NCBI RefSeq assembly: GCF_019904295.1
Contig: NZ_CP065361.1
Span: forward strand, 1 to 64,000
Direction of reading: 5' to 3'
Source: Ruegeria sp. SCSIO 43209
GTDB lineage: Bacteria; Pseudomonadota; Alphaproteobacteria; Rhodobacterales; Rhodobacteraceae
DNA length: 64,000 nt
The notes beneath the pieces are model-generated. The model was not told the DNA's origin, did not search any database, and saw nothing but the letters and a program-made list of their open reading frames with translations. The position numbers were made by a program, and so were the translations under genes. This document shows, in pieces, positions 43,574 through 53,978 of this stretch (positions within the stretch are counted from its first letter, which is position 1; each line of letters opens with the position of its first letter).

Positions 43574-44550
43574 CCCGGACTGACAGCCCAGCCTCTTACC
43601 TCGAGCGGTATCTCGACCCGTTCCGCGATCTTCTAAGGCGTGACGACGTGGTCGAGATCGCGATCAACCCGGACGGCAACGTCTGGCTCGAGGTCGCGGG
43701 TGACGCCACCATGCGCCACGAAGGCCAGACCGTGGACCGGACGACCGCGCTCAACATGGCCCAAACCATCGTCGGCGATGCCAAGGCCCGCGTCTCTGAA
43801 AAGAACCCGCTCGTCTCCGGCAAGGTGGAATATGCAGGCCGGCCCCTCCGGGTCCAGGTCGCCGTGCCGCCCGCCATCGATCGCGGCGCCTCGATCACCA
43901 TCCGCCTCTTTGCCTCGGGCAGCGTCCGGGATTACGCCCCCGCCTATCTCTTCGGCAAAGCCGTCTCGCTCGATGCCCTCCGCGCCGAGAAGATGAAAAA
44001 CATCGCCTCCCTCGCCGAAGAGAACCTCGAAGCTGCCCTACAGACCCTTGTCGAGGCACGGCTCAACGTCCTGATCAGCGGCGGCACCTCAACCGGCAAG
44101 ACCACGTTCGCTCGTCACCTCCTGACGCATGTCAGTGAGCACGAACGGCTGATCACCATTGAGGACGCCTTCGAACTCTTCCCCGGCCAGCCGAACACGG
44201 TCGCCCTCCTGGCCGACCGCGGTTCCGGCTCGCAACGCAGCGCCAACGCCCTCCTGCAGGCCTCCCTCCGCATGCGCCCTGACCGGATTATCGTCGGCGA
44301 GCTGCGCGGCGCAGAGGCCCTGACCTATCTCGAAGCCATCAACACCGGCCATGGCGGGTCGGTCTCAACCATCCACGCCGAAACCGCAGAACTCGCCATC
44401 GACCGGCTTGCAATCATGGTACTGCAGGCTGGCACACCGCTGACATTCGCAGAAGTGCGGGAATACATCCGCAAGTCCATCGATGTGATCGTCCAGCTCG
44501 GGCGGGCCGAGGGGAAGCGGGGGATCACGGAGTTCTATTTGCCAAATTGA
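43570..44550 (+). CDS. virB11: VirB11-like traffic ATPase
   Basis: A 326-residue hexameric ATPase. It starts at a TTG overlapping the virB10 stop (TTGA). Walker A is NVLISGGTSTGKTTFARHLL, the Asp box ERLITIEDAFELFPGQPN, Walker B RMRPDRIIVGELRGAEALTY, and the His box AINTGHGGSVSTIHAETAEL. It switches the system between pilus assembly and DNA transfer. It is the last virB gene; an IS110 element begins 37 bases further on. Confidence 0.96.
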   Translation: MTRTDSPASYLERYLDPFRDLLRRDDVVEIAINPDGNVWLEVAGDATMRHEGQTVDRTTALNMAQTIVGDAKARVSEKNPLVSGKVEYAGRPLRVQVAVPPAIDRGASITIRLFASGSVRDYAPAYLFGKAVSLDALRAEKMKNIASLAEENLEAALQTLVEARLNVLISGGTSTGKTTFARHLLTHVSEHERLITIEDAFELFPGQPNTVALLADRGSGSQRSANALLQASLRMRPDRIIVGELRGAEALTYLEAINTGHGGSVSTIHAETAELAIDRLAIMVLQAGTPLTFAEVREYIRKSIDVIVQLGRAEGKRGITEFYLPN

Positions 44551-44586
44551 AGGAAAGCTTCGACGGGGTCGGGCGGGGAGCATGCG

Positions 44587-45943
44587 TAATTGGGCTGACC
44601 CTGCACTTTGGTCGAGCTCCCGGTAGGATCACAGCACAGCTGTGAATGAGGGAGACAGATGATGGAATACTATGCTGGTTTGGATGTGTCGCTTCGGTCG
44701 TGTGCTTTGTGCATCGTCGATAGCAAAGGCAAGGTTTGCTTGGAACGAGAGCTGCCATGCGAAGTTGCGGACATTGGTGCGTGCCTTGAAGCTTTTGAGC
44801 ACCCCATCGAACGTGTCGGTTTTGAAGCGGGGGCGATGAGCCAACATCTGTTCTTTGGTTTGCAGTCGTCAGGCTTTGAGGTCGTGTGCATGGAGGCGCG
44901 GCAGGTAAGCGCTGCCTTGTCCGCAATGCGGAACAAAACTGACAAGACCGATGCAAAGGGCATTGCCCAAATTTTGCGTACTGGTTGGTTCAGTCCTGTT
45001 CACATGAAGAGCCGGGAGGCCCATGGGTTGCGTGCGCTTTTGAGCACCCGAAAGGCATTACTCAAGAAGACGATGGATCTGGCCAACGAGGTTCGTGGGC
45101 TGCTGAAAATCTTCGGCGTACGATTGCCGCGAACGGTGAAGCATGGGTCTTTCGATGGTTTGGTAAGACCGATGATCGAAATGGATGATATCCTTGCGCA
45201 CGCAATCATTCCATTGCTCGACGCGCGGGTTGTCTTGTTCCAACACCACCTTGAGCTGGATCGACGCGTGAAACGTGCAGCGTCTCAAGACAAGGTTTGC
45301 ATGCGGATGATGACCGTACCTGGTGTTGGACCCATTGCAGCACTAACATTCAAGGCCGCAGTTGACGATCCGAGCCGCTTCAAGCGTTCGCGCACAGTTG
45401 CTGCGCACTTTGGTTTGACGCCAAGACGCTTTCAATCTGGGGAGCATGACAATCCTGGCCGAATATCAAAGGCAGGCGATCGAGATGTTCGTGCGACTCT
45501 CTATGCCGCTGCCAACGCATTACTGATGCGAACCATGGCAGGGTCACAGATCAAATCATGGGGCATGCGATTGATGCGCACCAAAGGTCGCCGACGCGCA
45601 GTTGTTGCCGTCGCCCGCAAACTTGCCGTTCTGCTCCACCGTATGTGGATCGACGGCAGTGAATTCCATCAGGAACAAGTAGGAGGCACGGCATGACATA
45701 AAAGCCAACCACTCAACCTGATGGGATCGTCCAATCCGGACGAGGTCTGTGGATGAAGACGAAAATGTCTGCTGCGCAACTTGAAGCGCGCCGGGAAGCA
45801 GGGCTCTCCACAACCGATCCGACACATGCATGCAGCGGCGCCCTTCGAACGCCAAACCAGACTGCGAAGAGAAGCGTGACCCGGACAAACGATCCTTGAT
45901 CATTCAAAAGAAGGAAAATGAGCTTGACCCAGACACCCAATTA
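44587..45943 (+). mobile_element. IS110-family insertion sequence between virB11 and cargo genes
   Basis: An element of about 1.36 kb with short inverted ends TAATTGGG (44587-44594) and CCCAATTA (45936-45943). It contains one intact transposase and about 240 bases of non-coding DNA on the right, as is usual for this family. It lies directly after virB11, so it may have helped bring in the cargo that separates virB from virD4. Ends are inferred from the repeat only. Confidence 0.7.
44659..45696 (+). CDS. IS110-family transposase
   Basis: A 345-residue DEDD transposase. The N-terminal RuvC-like domain has YYAGLDVSLRSCALCIVD, ERVGFEAGAMSQHLFFGLQS and RNKTDKTDAKGIAQILRTGW. The C-terminal transposase_20 domain has MMTVPGVGPIAALTFKAAVD, HFGLTPRRFQSGEHDNPGRI and SKAGDRDVRATLYAAANALL. 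A ribosome site (GAGGGAGA) precedes the ATG. Intact. It is clearly different from the second IS110 element at 61 kb. Confidence 0.95.
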   Translation: MMEYYAGLDVSLRSCALCIVDSKGKVCLERELPCEVADIGACLEAFEHPIERVGFEAGAMSQHLFFGLQSSGFEVVCMEARQVSAALSAMRNKTDKTDAKGIAQILRTGWFSPVHMKSREAHGLRALLSTRKALLKKTMDLANEVRGLLKIFGVRLPRTVKHGSFDGLVRPMIEMDDILAHAIIPLLDARVVLFQHHLELDRRVKRAASQDKVCMRMMTVPGVGPIAALTFKAAVDDPSRFKRSRTVAAHFGLTPRRFQSGEHDNPGRISKAGDRDVRATLYAAANALLMRTMAGSQIKSWGMRLMRTKGRRRAVVAVARKLAVLLHRMWIDGSEFHQEQVGGTA

Positions 45944-46156
45944 GAGAAGCGGTCATTCGCTGCGGCTTGAACCAATGTCGGCATTGTAGAGCCTCACACG
46001 CCGGGGGGACAACGCGCTCGATCAGAACCTACGCCAGATCGCGACCGTGTCGGCGCGTCCCCACCAACACGTTCATTTCTTTACGACCAATGCCGGATGT
46101 CTACCTCGCCAATATCGTGTTACATTGACAATGGAATCACGAGGAGGAGCGGGGTT

Positions 46157-47179
46157 TTGCTGGAACATGCACTTGTTCTGGATTCGTTAGGGGCGCCGAT
46201 CAGGCACCGGCAGAAAACCCATTCAGCTGATTGGGACGAAGTGGAGGACTTCTGCCGGTCGGTCTATATGCGATATCGGGTGCGGCCTTTGGATCGCTTG
46301 TCCCTGCCGGATGCGACCATGATTTCGGCGAAGGCGGGCTGTGTGACCATGACCCGGTTTGCCTACGGCACCGGCATTCACCTTGACCGTTTCGATCCTG
46401 ATGCCGGAAACATCCTTGTTCTTAACACCCTGCGCGGGGCATTGGATCATCAAACCGATGGTGGCTCTATTGCAACCGCTGCCGGGGAAAGCTTTGTCGT
46501 AGATTGCTCCCGAGCCGAATATTGGCTTGAGGGTGATCCCGACCATATGCAGCTGAACCTCACGATCCCGCATCAGGCGATGGTTGATACGGCCGAGAGG
46601 TGGTTCGGTTTCGTGCCGGATGACCGCCTGTGGACGAGCCGTGTCAAGATCGGCGGCCCCAACTCAGCCTGGCCCGCGCTTCTCGATTATGCCACCCGTG
46701 CCTTAACGCGCGCGGGCGAAGTCTCATCCGACGCAGTCTTGGTGCGGCATATCGAAGAGATGCTTTGCGTCGAACTTCTGCGACAGTGGGCATCGGCCGC
46801 TGGGTTGAGCCTTGAGACCGGGGCCCGCTGTGCAGCCCCCGGTTACGTTCGCGCGGCCGAGGAGATCATGGAAGCCGAAGCGCGCGAAGCACCTTCAATC
46901 GGCGATGTGGCCAAGCGTGTCGGCGTTTCTGCAAGGACACTGTCCGGCGGATTTCAGAAGTTTCGAGGTATTTCGCCTCGGGCATTCCTCGTGGCGCGGC
47001 GGCTTGACGGCTTTCGCCGGGATCTTGAAACTTTGCCAGCCAATGTGACCGTCACCGTGATCGCCGCAGACTGGGGCTTTTCGAACTTCGGCGCTCTGGC
47101 CGGCCGGTATCGAGAAAGGTTCGGAGAAACGCCGTCGCAGACGCGTGGTCGGGTCGCACGACGCGTCCGCCCGCACTGA
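46157..47179 (+). CDS. AraC-family transcriptional regulator
   Basis: About 340 residues. The TTG at 46157 is preferred because GAGGAGGAG lies seven bases upstream; an in-frame ATG at 46097 (MSTSPISCYI) is the alternative. N-terminal sensor domain: SVYMRYRVRPLDRLSLPDAT, FAYGTGIHLDRFDPDAGNIL. C-terminal HTH: SIGDVAKRVGVSARTLSGGF, RGISPRAFLVARRLDGFRRD, VTVIAADWGFSNFGALAGRY. The serine hydrolase gene lies 97 bases downstream and is a likely target. Confidence 0.85.
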   Translation: MLEHALVLDSLGAPIRHRQKTHSADWDEVEDFCRSVYMRYRVRPLDRLSLPDATMISAKAGCVTMTRFAYGTGIHLDRFDPDAGNILVLNTLRGALDHQTDGGSIATAAGESFVVDCSRAEYWLEGDPDHMQLNLTIPHQAMVDTAERWFGFVPDDRLWTSRVKIGGPNSAWPALLDYATRALTRAGEVSSDAVLVRHIEEMLCVELLRQWASAAGLSLETGARCAAPGYVRAAEEIMEAEAREAPSIGDVAKRVGVSARTLSGGFQKFRGISPRAFLVARRLDGFRRDLETLPANVTVTVIAADWGFSNFGALAGRYRERFGETPSQTRGRVARRVRPH

Positions 47180-47275
47180 CTTCGTTTCCGAAATCGGACA
47201 GAACATACCGGTTGCGAACAGCGCGGCCGATCAGTGTTCCGCATTCTTCTCTTCACATCTTCAAGGGAGGAACCA

Positions 47276-48475
47276 ATGAAGGACATCAACCCAAACGATC
47301 TGAAAATCCGGTGTGACGCCGTTCTGAACGGACTGGGCACCGGTCCGTCGCGTGTGCCCGGGGTTGTCGCGATGGCAACGGACCGCAATGGCGATATCTA
47401 CGCCGGCGCGGCCGGAGAGCGGCGGCTGGACGGCGACGCAATGACGGAGGACACGGTCTTCGCCATCTTCTCGACCACCAAGGCAATCGCTGGCACCACA
47501 GCCCTGCAATGTGTCGAGGAGGGTTTGTTGGACCTCGATGCGCCTGCGAAAAACTACGCCCCGGCCATCGGTGAGTTGAAGGTGATCGACGGGTTCGACG
47601 CGGACGGCACCCCCAGACTGCGCGCCCCCAAAAGTGATGTCACGACCCGCCAACTGATGCTGCACACGGCCGGTTTTGGCTATGATTTCTTTAACGAGAC
47701 CTATAAGCGCCTCGCCGAAGAGCAGGGCCAGCCCTCTGTCGTCACCGGCAGCCGCGCCTGCATCGAAACCCCGCTGCTATTCGATCCGGGCACGAAGTGG
47801 GAATACGGCACGAACATCGACTGGGTCGGACAGGTCGTCGAAGGCATCCGCGGCAAACGCCTGGGCGAGGTTATGAAAGAGAGGATCTTCGACCAGCTCG
47901 GCATGCAGGATATCGCCTTTACCCGGACGCCCGACATGAAGGAGCGGACCGCGACCATCCACGCGCGGGGCGAGGATGGCGGGCTGACCCCGATGGACGA
48001 CTTCGCACTACCTGATGACCCTGAGGTCCACATGGGCGGCCACGGGCTCTACGCGACTGTGCCGGAATACATGAAGTTTATCCGCATGTGGTTGAACGAC
48101 GGTGCCGGTCCGAACGGGCGGGTCCTGAAACCCGAAACCGTCGAATGGGCCGTGCAGGGCGCACTTGTCCCACCGCAGAAAGTCACCATGCTGCCCGGCG
48201 TCATTCCCTCGCTTTCGAATGATGCAGAGTTCTTTCCGGGCATACCCAAGGACTGGTCCTACACCTTCATGGTCAACACCGAAGACGCGTCCACCGGGCG
48301 CCCGGCCGGCGCCATCGGCTGGGCCGGGCTGGCGAACAGCTACTATTGGATAGATCGAAAGAATGGGATCGGCGGCTACTGGGCAACGCAGATCCTGCCG
48401 TTCGCAGATGGGGTCTCCTTTCCAGGGTATATGGATTTCGAGAGCGCGGTCTACGCGGCCCTCTCGGGGCAATAA
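47276..48475 (+). CDS. Beta-lactamase-fold serine hydrolase (EstB-type esterase)
   Basis: A 399-residue protein from ATG 47276 behind GGGAGGA. The SxxK nucleophile is in [17 protein letters not shown], the Tyr motif in [14 protein letters not shown], and the third motif in [15 protein letters not shown]. Family VIII esterases of this type hydrolyse short-chain esters rather than beta-lactams. No signal peptide, so probably cytoplasmic. Substrate unknown. The upstream AraC gene may control it. A strong terminator follows. Confidence 0.85.
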   Translation: MKDINPNDLKIRCDAVLNGLGTGPSRVPGVVAMATDRNGDIYAGAAGERRLDGDAMTEDTVFAIFSTTKAIAGTTALQCVEEGLLDLDAPAKNYAPAIGELKVIDGFDADGTPRLRAPKSDVTTRQLMLHTAGFGYDFFNETYKRLAEEQGQPSVVTGSRACIETPLLFDPGTKWEYGTNIDWVGQVVEGIRGKRLGEVMKERIFDQLGMQDIAFTRTPDMKERTATIHARGEDGGLTPMDDFALPDDPEVHMGGHGLYATVPEYMKFIRMWLNDGAGPNGRVLKPETVEWAVQGALVPPQKVTMLPGVIPSLSNDAEFFPGIPKDWSYTFMVNTEDASTGRPAGAIGWAGLANSYYWIDRKNGIGGYWATQILPFADGVSFPGYMDFESAVYAALSGQ

Positions 48476-48501
48476 CGGCATTTTCCTGCTATGCCAAAGG
48501 G

Positions 48502-48521
48502 CGGGGCGCATGCGCGCCCCG
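48502..48521 (+). terminator. Hairpin after the serine hydrolase gene
   Basis: CGGGGCGC, loop ATGC, GCGCCCCG: a perfect 8-bp GC stem 27 bases past the stop. The following sequence is not T-rich, so strength as an intrinsic terminator is uncertain. Confidence 0.55.
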
Positions 48522-48633
48522 TCGGACTTGCCGGTTTTCACGCCTTAGATAGGTTATGAGATAAAGAAGCCATTGGACGGGTTTGGACCGAACGTCCGCT
48601 AAGGGCCGACTTTACCTTTTTTCCTTTTCGAAG

Positions 48634-50050
48634 TCAGCCGTCTTCGACCTGCCGCCAGAACCCGGATTTACGCGGATGATCCGCCTTCAATCCGTCGCGG
48701 TAGGTCGCGTGATCTAGCATTTCGACGGGTCGGATGGCATCCGCGTCATTGGCAAGCAATGTCAGTATCGCAAGGTATTTCGCACCATGGCCGTAGGCTT
48801 TGGAGCGCGCCTTGCTTAGGATGTCGTCAAGCAGGGCGCGGTAGAGGATTGTGGCCGCGAGCGGGTGATCGTGTTCGAGCAGGGATGCGATTTTGGGAAG
48901 GATGTGCCAGTCGCCGCCTTTCCAGTGTTGGCGATTGGTGACAATCAGGTTGGCGGCCAGATCTAGGCGCGGCCAGTCAAGAAAGAATTGCAGCGCGCTT
49001 TCGGGATTGGCATGTTTGCGAGCGACCGCACAAGCGCGATCCTCGGTTTCCATATCCTTGAAATCAGGCAGACCTTTCAGATAGTCCCTCAGGATGTCCG
49101 CCGAAAGCCGGATTTCGAAACACCGCCACCTTAGCGCTTGTGCTGCCGGCCGGTCACCCAAAGCCTCAAGGATTCGCGCCTCCAATGCGACCCGCCGGGG
49201 TGACAGCTCGTCATCTTCGCCAAAGCTGCGCCGCCCCGGTTTGCGCACCCAGTCCAGCGCCTCCGCCGCGCGCCCGGCTCCAAGCAACGCTTCGGCAATC
49301 CCCAGCGTGTCCTGCATATGCGGCTTCTTTGCTGCCTCCAGTGCGACCAGCAGGTCCAGATCGCCGCGCTCCAAGGCAATGGTCTGTCGCATCTCTGCCC
49401 ATTGCCCTGTCATGGAATAAAGCCAACCGTCGGATTGCTGCGCCGCTTCCTCGGCCCTTCTCTCGGCGATGGCCGCGGTCAACTCCGCGTCCCAGCGGGT
49501 AAGTGTATCTTGCGGCAAATGCGGTGCCACGGCATTGGTCATATCGGTCAGGTAACCATGGGTGGTTTCGCCAAGCGCGGCCATGATCTTGTCCGGCAAC
49601 AGGTCAGCGTCATCCGCCGCCAGTTCCGGCGCGAGGACACCAATGTCATGGATCGCCCCATAGTAGACACCCTGCACCCGACCCGAGGAATCGTCGACCC
49701 GCTCGAAGACCTGCTTATGGGTCGCGACAAAGCGCAAAAGCCGGTCCATCGCCAGCGCCGCGGAAGCTGGCCCCAGTTCGGATGTGATCGTATCTGTCAG
49801 GCTGCGCAGATCGTCAGCAAACCCCCGCGCCTTGTCCCAATCAACGAAACTCTTCGCCCGTGCCGGCCCGGAAAGCCGCCTGTCGATCAGCTTGGCAATC
49901 GCCTCCGCCCCCCCCCCGCCCGGCCAGCGCCGCCTTGACCTGCCGCCGGAACCCGGCATTGCGCGCGGCCTCCGCCAGCACCAGCCGCGCGAGCGTGTTG
50001 GCGCCGAAGTCTTTCAGTGTGTCGATCGAAAGCGCGGGTTTGCGGGCCAT
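48634..50050 (-). pseudogene. DUF6880 family protein, frameshift in a 10-C run
   Basis: Begins MARKPALSIDTLKDFGANTL, ARLVLAEAARNAGFRRQVKA in one frame, and after the run of ten C (49908-49917) continues in another as EAIAKLIDRRLSGPARAKSF, VDWDKARGFADDLRSLTDTI and about 400 further helical residues (TPR-like). A nine-base run would fuse them into a protein of about 472 residues resembling DUF6880. The function is unknown. Long homopolymers of this sort can slip in vivo or be miscounted in sequencing, so phase variation is possible but unproven. Confidence 0.75.
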
Positions 50051-50120
50051 GGTGTGTCAGCCGAACAAAAGGACATAGTGCCGTAAATGCCGGTCTTAGA
50101 GGCCGCTGGCAAGGCGCAGT

Positions 50121-52038
50121 CTAGCCCAACAGCTCCTCAATAAAATCCTCCTGCCGGTCGAGCGCCGCCTCCCATTCCTTCGGCACAGCCGCTTCCCGCT
50201 CCAGCGTCTCGGGCTCTGGCTGCCCACGCCCAGCCTCCATCGCCATCACGCTCATCGCGCGCGCCTCGCGGCGCTGCGAGCGATCCCGGACTGGCGCGCG
50301 TTCGGCTGGTTTCGCCTGGTCGTCTGAGCCGGTCTCGCCACCACCATCGCTCCCCCATGGCCCCACACCCTGAACGCTCGGCGGATAGGGGAAGGGCTTG
50401 CCCTCCTGGCGGGCCAGCATCGCCTTGAAGATAGGATCGTCGTAATACTTGATCCGGCTCGCTTTGATCGGATGCTGCGGCGAGGCGAGGATGATCACCT
50501 CGTCGGGGTCCATCAGGCGCGCTTCGGTCTCGGAGAGGAGCGGCCGCTCTTCCAGGCGCGCCGAGGTCGAAGTCGCACCAAGGAAACCCTTGTTGCGTCC
50601 ATACATGCGGGTCACCGCCTCGCGGGTCGTGCTGCCGACGGCTGCGGAGACCTCCTTCACCGTGCGCTGGTCGCGCGGTGTGATGTAGAGCTTGAGCCCT
50701 GCCCCATTCTCGAGGCTCTCGCGGCCCTCCGGCCCGTAGATCCGGTCGAGCGAGGCCAGCGACTGCGCGATCATCGCGACGCGGCCGCCATAACTTGCCA
50801 GCGAATGGATCGCGCGTTCGAGATAGGGCATCGCGCCATCTGCTGGAATTCGTCGATCATCATCATGACCGGCCAAGGCTCATCCGGGCCAGGCTCGTTC
50901 AGGCGGATCGACGCGATGAGATCGGCGAACATCAGGCGCAGGAGCGGGGCGAGGGTCGCGATGTGATCCTCGGAGACGGCGATATAGAGCGACTGCGGGG
51001 TCTTCCGGAAGGTGGAGAAATCGAAGTCGCTCGCATCGGTGGCCGAGCGCACCGCCGGGTTGTCCCATTGTTTGAGACCGGCGGTCATCAGCGCCTGGAT
51101 GTTCGAGGTCAGCAGCCGCGACGAAGCTGAGGCCGCATTGGTCCAAAGCTCGCGCAGGATGTCTTCCTCGGCCTCGTCGGCATAGGTCTTGTACTGGGCG
51201 TTCTTGTATTCGCCCCCTGCAACGATCTTGTTCACCTCGCCAAGGTTCGGCGTGCCGCGCTGGATCGCCAGCAGGCAGGCCGCGACAAAGATCGACTTGC
51301 CGGCCTCGGAAAAGGTGTCGAGTGTCTTGTTGTCCTTGTCGAGGAAGAGATCGGCCAGGATCGAGACCTCGGTGAAGCACTGCGCGAAGCTCGGGGCCTT
51401 GGCGATCCGGCAAGCGGGTTGTAGCGGTGTGTGGCATTGGCCCAGTCGAAGGGGCTGAAACGATAGACTTCGTCACCGTTCAGCGCCCGGAGCCGGGCGG
51501 TCTTCTCGAAATTCTCGCCCTTCACGTCGAGCACCACGACCGAACCCGCGAAGCTCAGGAGGTTCGGGATCACGAAACCCACACCCTTACCGGCCCGGGT
51601 GGGTGCCACCATCATCACATGCGGGATCGTCGTCGAGGAGATGAACTCCGCCTTCGAGGTCGGCGCGCCAAGCTTGCCGCAGACGAAACCCTTGCCGGGC
51701 GCTTGCAGCATGTCGTTCTTCTTCAGCTCCGCCTTTGTCTGCCAATGGGCCGAGCCGTAATCGTCCCGCTCCCTCTTCCAGGTCCAGGCGAGCGCCAGCG
51801 CACCTAGGCCAATTGCACCGAAGCCGACAGCACCGAACCCCACCTTGAAGGCCTCTGGATGCGCCGCGCGGGCGCCTGCGCTCGCCTTCCAGAGCGCCAG
51901 CATGTCGAAGCTCTGGAACCCGGTTTTCAGGGCCAGGGTCAGGTAGAAGGCGGCGACGATGGTGCCGATGACGGCGCCGCAGATCACACCGAAGAGGAGC
52001 GCGGCCCAGAGGGGAAGTGTCTTGGTCATGGCGGTCAT
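50121..52038 (-). pseudogene. virD4: VirD4/TraG coupling protein, two frameshifts
   Basis: Starts MTAMTKTLPLWAALLFGVIC behind AGGGGAG. Two membrane helices are followed by DDYGSAHWQTKAELKKNDML, Walker A VMMVAPTRAGKGVGFVIPNL and VVVLDVKGENFEKTARLRAL. The frame breaks at about 51408-51411 (after RYNPLA) and resumes with SFAQCFTEVSILADLFLDKD and Walker B VMMMIDEFQQM. A second break is at 50835-50838, before YLERAIHSLASYGGRVAMIA to the end. Each break is one missing base. Corrected, it would be about 639 residues. VirD4 brings the relaxase-DNA complex to the channel. Confidence 0.85.
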
Positions 52039-52045
52039 CTCCCCT

Positions 52046-53978
52046 TCAGAATTCCATCTCGTCGTTGAGACCACGATCAAGTTCTCTGGCACGGCCAAGG
52101 TCGCGCCCCATTTCCTGCGCTTCCTGCTGGCCGCGCAGCCGCGCCACCTCGGTCGCCTTGTCCTGCTGCAACCCGGCGGCGCGATCGGTGAAGACCTGGT
52201 CGCCTGTTCCTCGAAGGTCATCTCGAGGAATTCCTGCGTGACGGTGATCTGGTCGAGCTTGCTCGGCAGCACCGCGTCCAGCACCTCGTAGTTGCCTCGC
52301 CGAAGTTCGGCCAAGCCCTCCTCACCCAATTCCTTGGAGAGCTCGGATTGCAGAGTCCGCTCGACGGTCTCTTCCTGTGCCTCGGTGAGCTTACCGTCCC
52401 GCAGCATGTCGGCAGCTCCTGCAGGTAGGGATTGGGCGTCCGGTCGTCCTCGTCGATGAGGGGCAGTGTCGCCTCCTCTTCGTCCGCGAGAGTCAGACCG
52501 ATCTCGACGCCCATCTCCTTCGCCGTTCCATCAGCGCATCCATCACCCGTCGACCTTTTCCAGCGCGGCGTCGAGCTGGTCGTCATTGGCCGTCTCCACG
52601 CTGAGCCCGTCCTTCGCCAGCACCGCGTTCATGTCCCGCTCGACCCAATTCTGCGCCATGCCGTAGTTGCGCGTGCCTCCCGCCGTGATGCGCGCCACCA
52701 GATCCTCGCTGTCCATGCCGGCCTCCTCGGCGCGCTCGAGCAAATCGCGCAGCCCCTCGTCATTGCCGGACTGCAGCGCGGCGATCAGCACCTCGCTGCC
52801 CGCGCCCGGCGGATAGGGTTCCTCGAGCTGCTTACCGAAGCGCGCCCGTAGCTCCGGGTCCGGCACCATTGAGAGAGGTCCGCGATAATCGGAGCGGCCT
52901 TGGCCTCGAACGCGGCGCGCTCGGCTGGGTCCAGTTCCTCGGCCTTGAGCCTGAGCGCCTCGATCGTCCGCTCGGAATAGTCGATCGCGTCACCGACGGT
53001 CTTGATGTCCTTCATGTCTATCTCTCCTTCGGTGAAGTTCCAGGGCGTGCCGGAGCCGAGACTGTTGGCCATGCCGCGCACGGCGCGGGCCATGTGGCGC
53101 TGGTCCATCCGGTCCAGCAGGTCGGCGAGGTTCTTGTAGTCCTTGGCGAAGCCTACCACCTGCGCCTGCGCGATGGCAGATTCCTGGGCCGTCATGACGA
53201 TCTCGCGCGGCAGGCGAGCCTCTTCCTTGGCGCGGTAAATCTCCTCAATCCCGGCGGGCTTCTCGAAGATGCCGCGCTCGAGCCGGGTCGTGGCGTCGAG
53301 TATCACGCCATAGACTTCCGCGATCTCGGCCTGCTTCTCGCGCATCAGCTGCGGCGACATCACGCCCTCAGCCCAGCAGGAGAACCAGGTGCCGTTTTCG
53401 ACCCGCGATTGTTCAGGATGATGTGGGCGTGCTTGTGTGCCCGGTCGTCATGGACCGCGAGGACATAGTCCCACTGGTCGCCGTATTCGCCGCTCTCGAA
53501 GAAATGCTCCGTCCAGTCCATCGCGATGTCGCGCACCTGGTCGACCGTCACGTCGGTCGGGAACGAGAGCAGCATGTGCGAGGTGAACCCGAGCTTGGTC
53601 GAGCCGCGCCAGGTCCCGGCCCAGTCCTCGATGATGTCTCTTTCTGCTCCTCAGAAAGCACCGCCGCATCGGTCAGCGCGTTGGTCAGCGTCGAATAGGT
53701 GTAGACCGCCTTGTCGTTGATATAGGAGAGCTGTGCCCCAAGCGAAGCACGCGTTTTGCAACCTCCGGCCCGGATCCGTTTGAACACCGCCGCGCGGCTT
53801 GCCCGTCGCCGCCTTCAGCGCGTTACGCGCTGACATGGATCCGACGCGCGTGAAAACTCCGCCCTTGCCGCCGCCCCGCCAGCCGCGCGTCGATCCGCGC
53901 CGCGGCCTGACCCCGGATGCGCTCATCCTCCCAGAGCCGCCCCATGACCGAGGTGTAGAGGGCGAGAGGGTCAGCCAT
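52046..53978 (-). pseudogene. MOBP-like relaxase, multiple single-base deletions
   Basis: The ATG at 53978 gives MADPLALYTSVMGRLWEDER. Pieces in alternating frames then follow: SARNALKAATGKP, RIRAGGCKTRASLGAQLSYI, SFPTDVTVDQVRDIAMDWTE, and the metal-binding three-histidine motif LAVHDDRAHKHAHIILNNRG. Further pieces are SPQLMREKQAEIAEVYGVIL, VPDPELRARFGKQLEEPYPP and MLRDGKLTEAQEETVERTLQ, ending LNDEMEF. I count about eight or nine breaks, nearly all explained by one missing base in a short run (for example GGG for GGGG at the NNRG position). The relaxase would nick oriT. As written it cannot be functional. Confidence 0.8.

Noticed and set aside
46097..46156. Upstream ATG for the AraC gene at 46 kb
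   Set aside because: In frame, but it lacks a ribosome site, whereas the TTG at 46157 follows GAGGAGGAG; kept only as an alternative.
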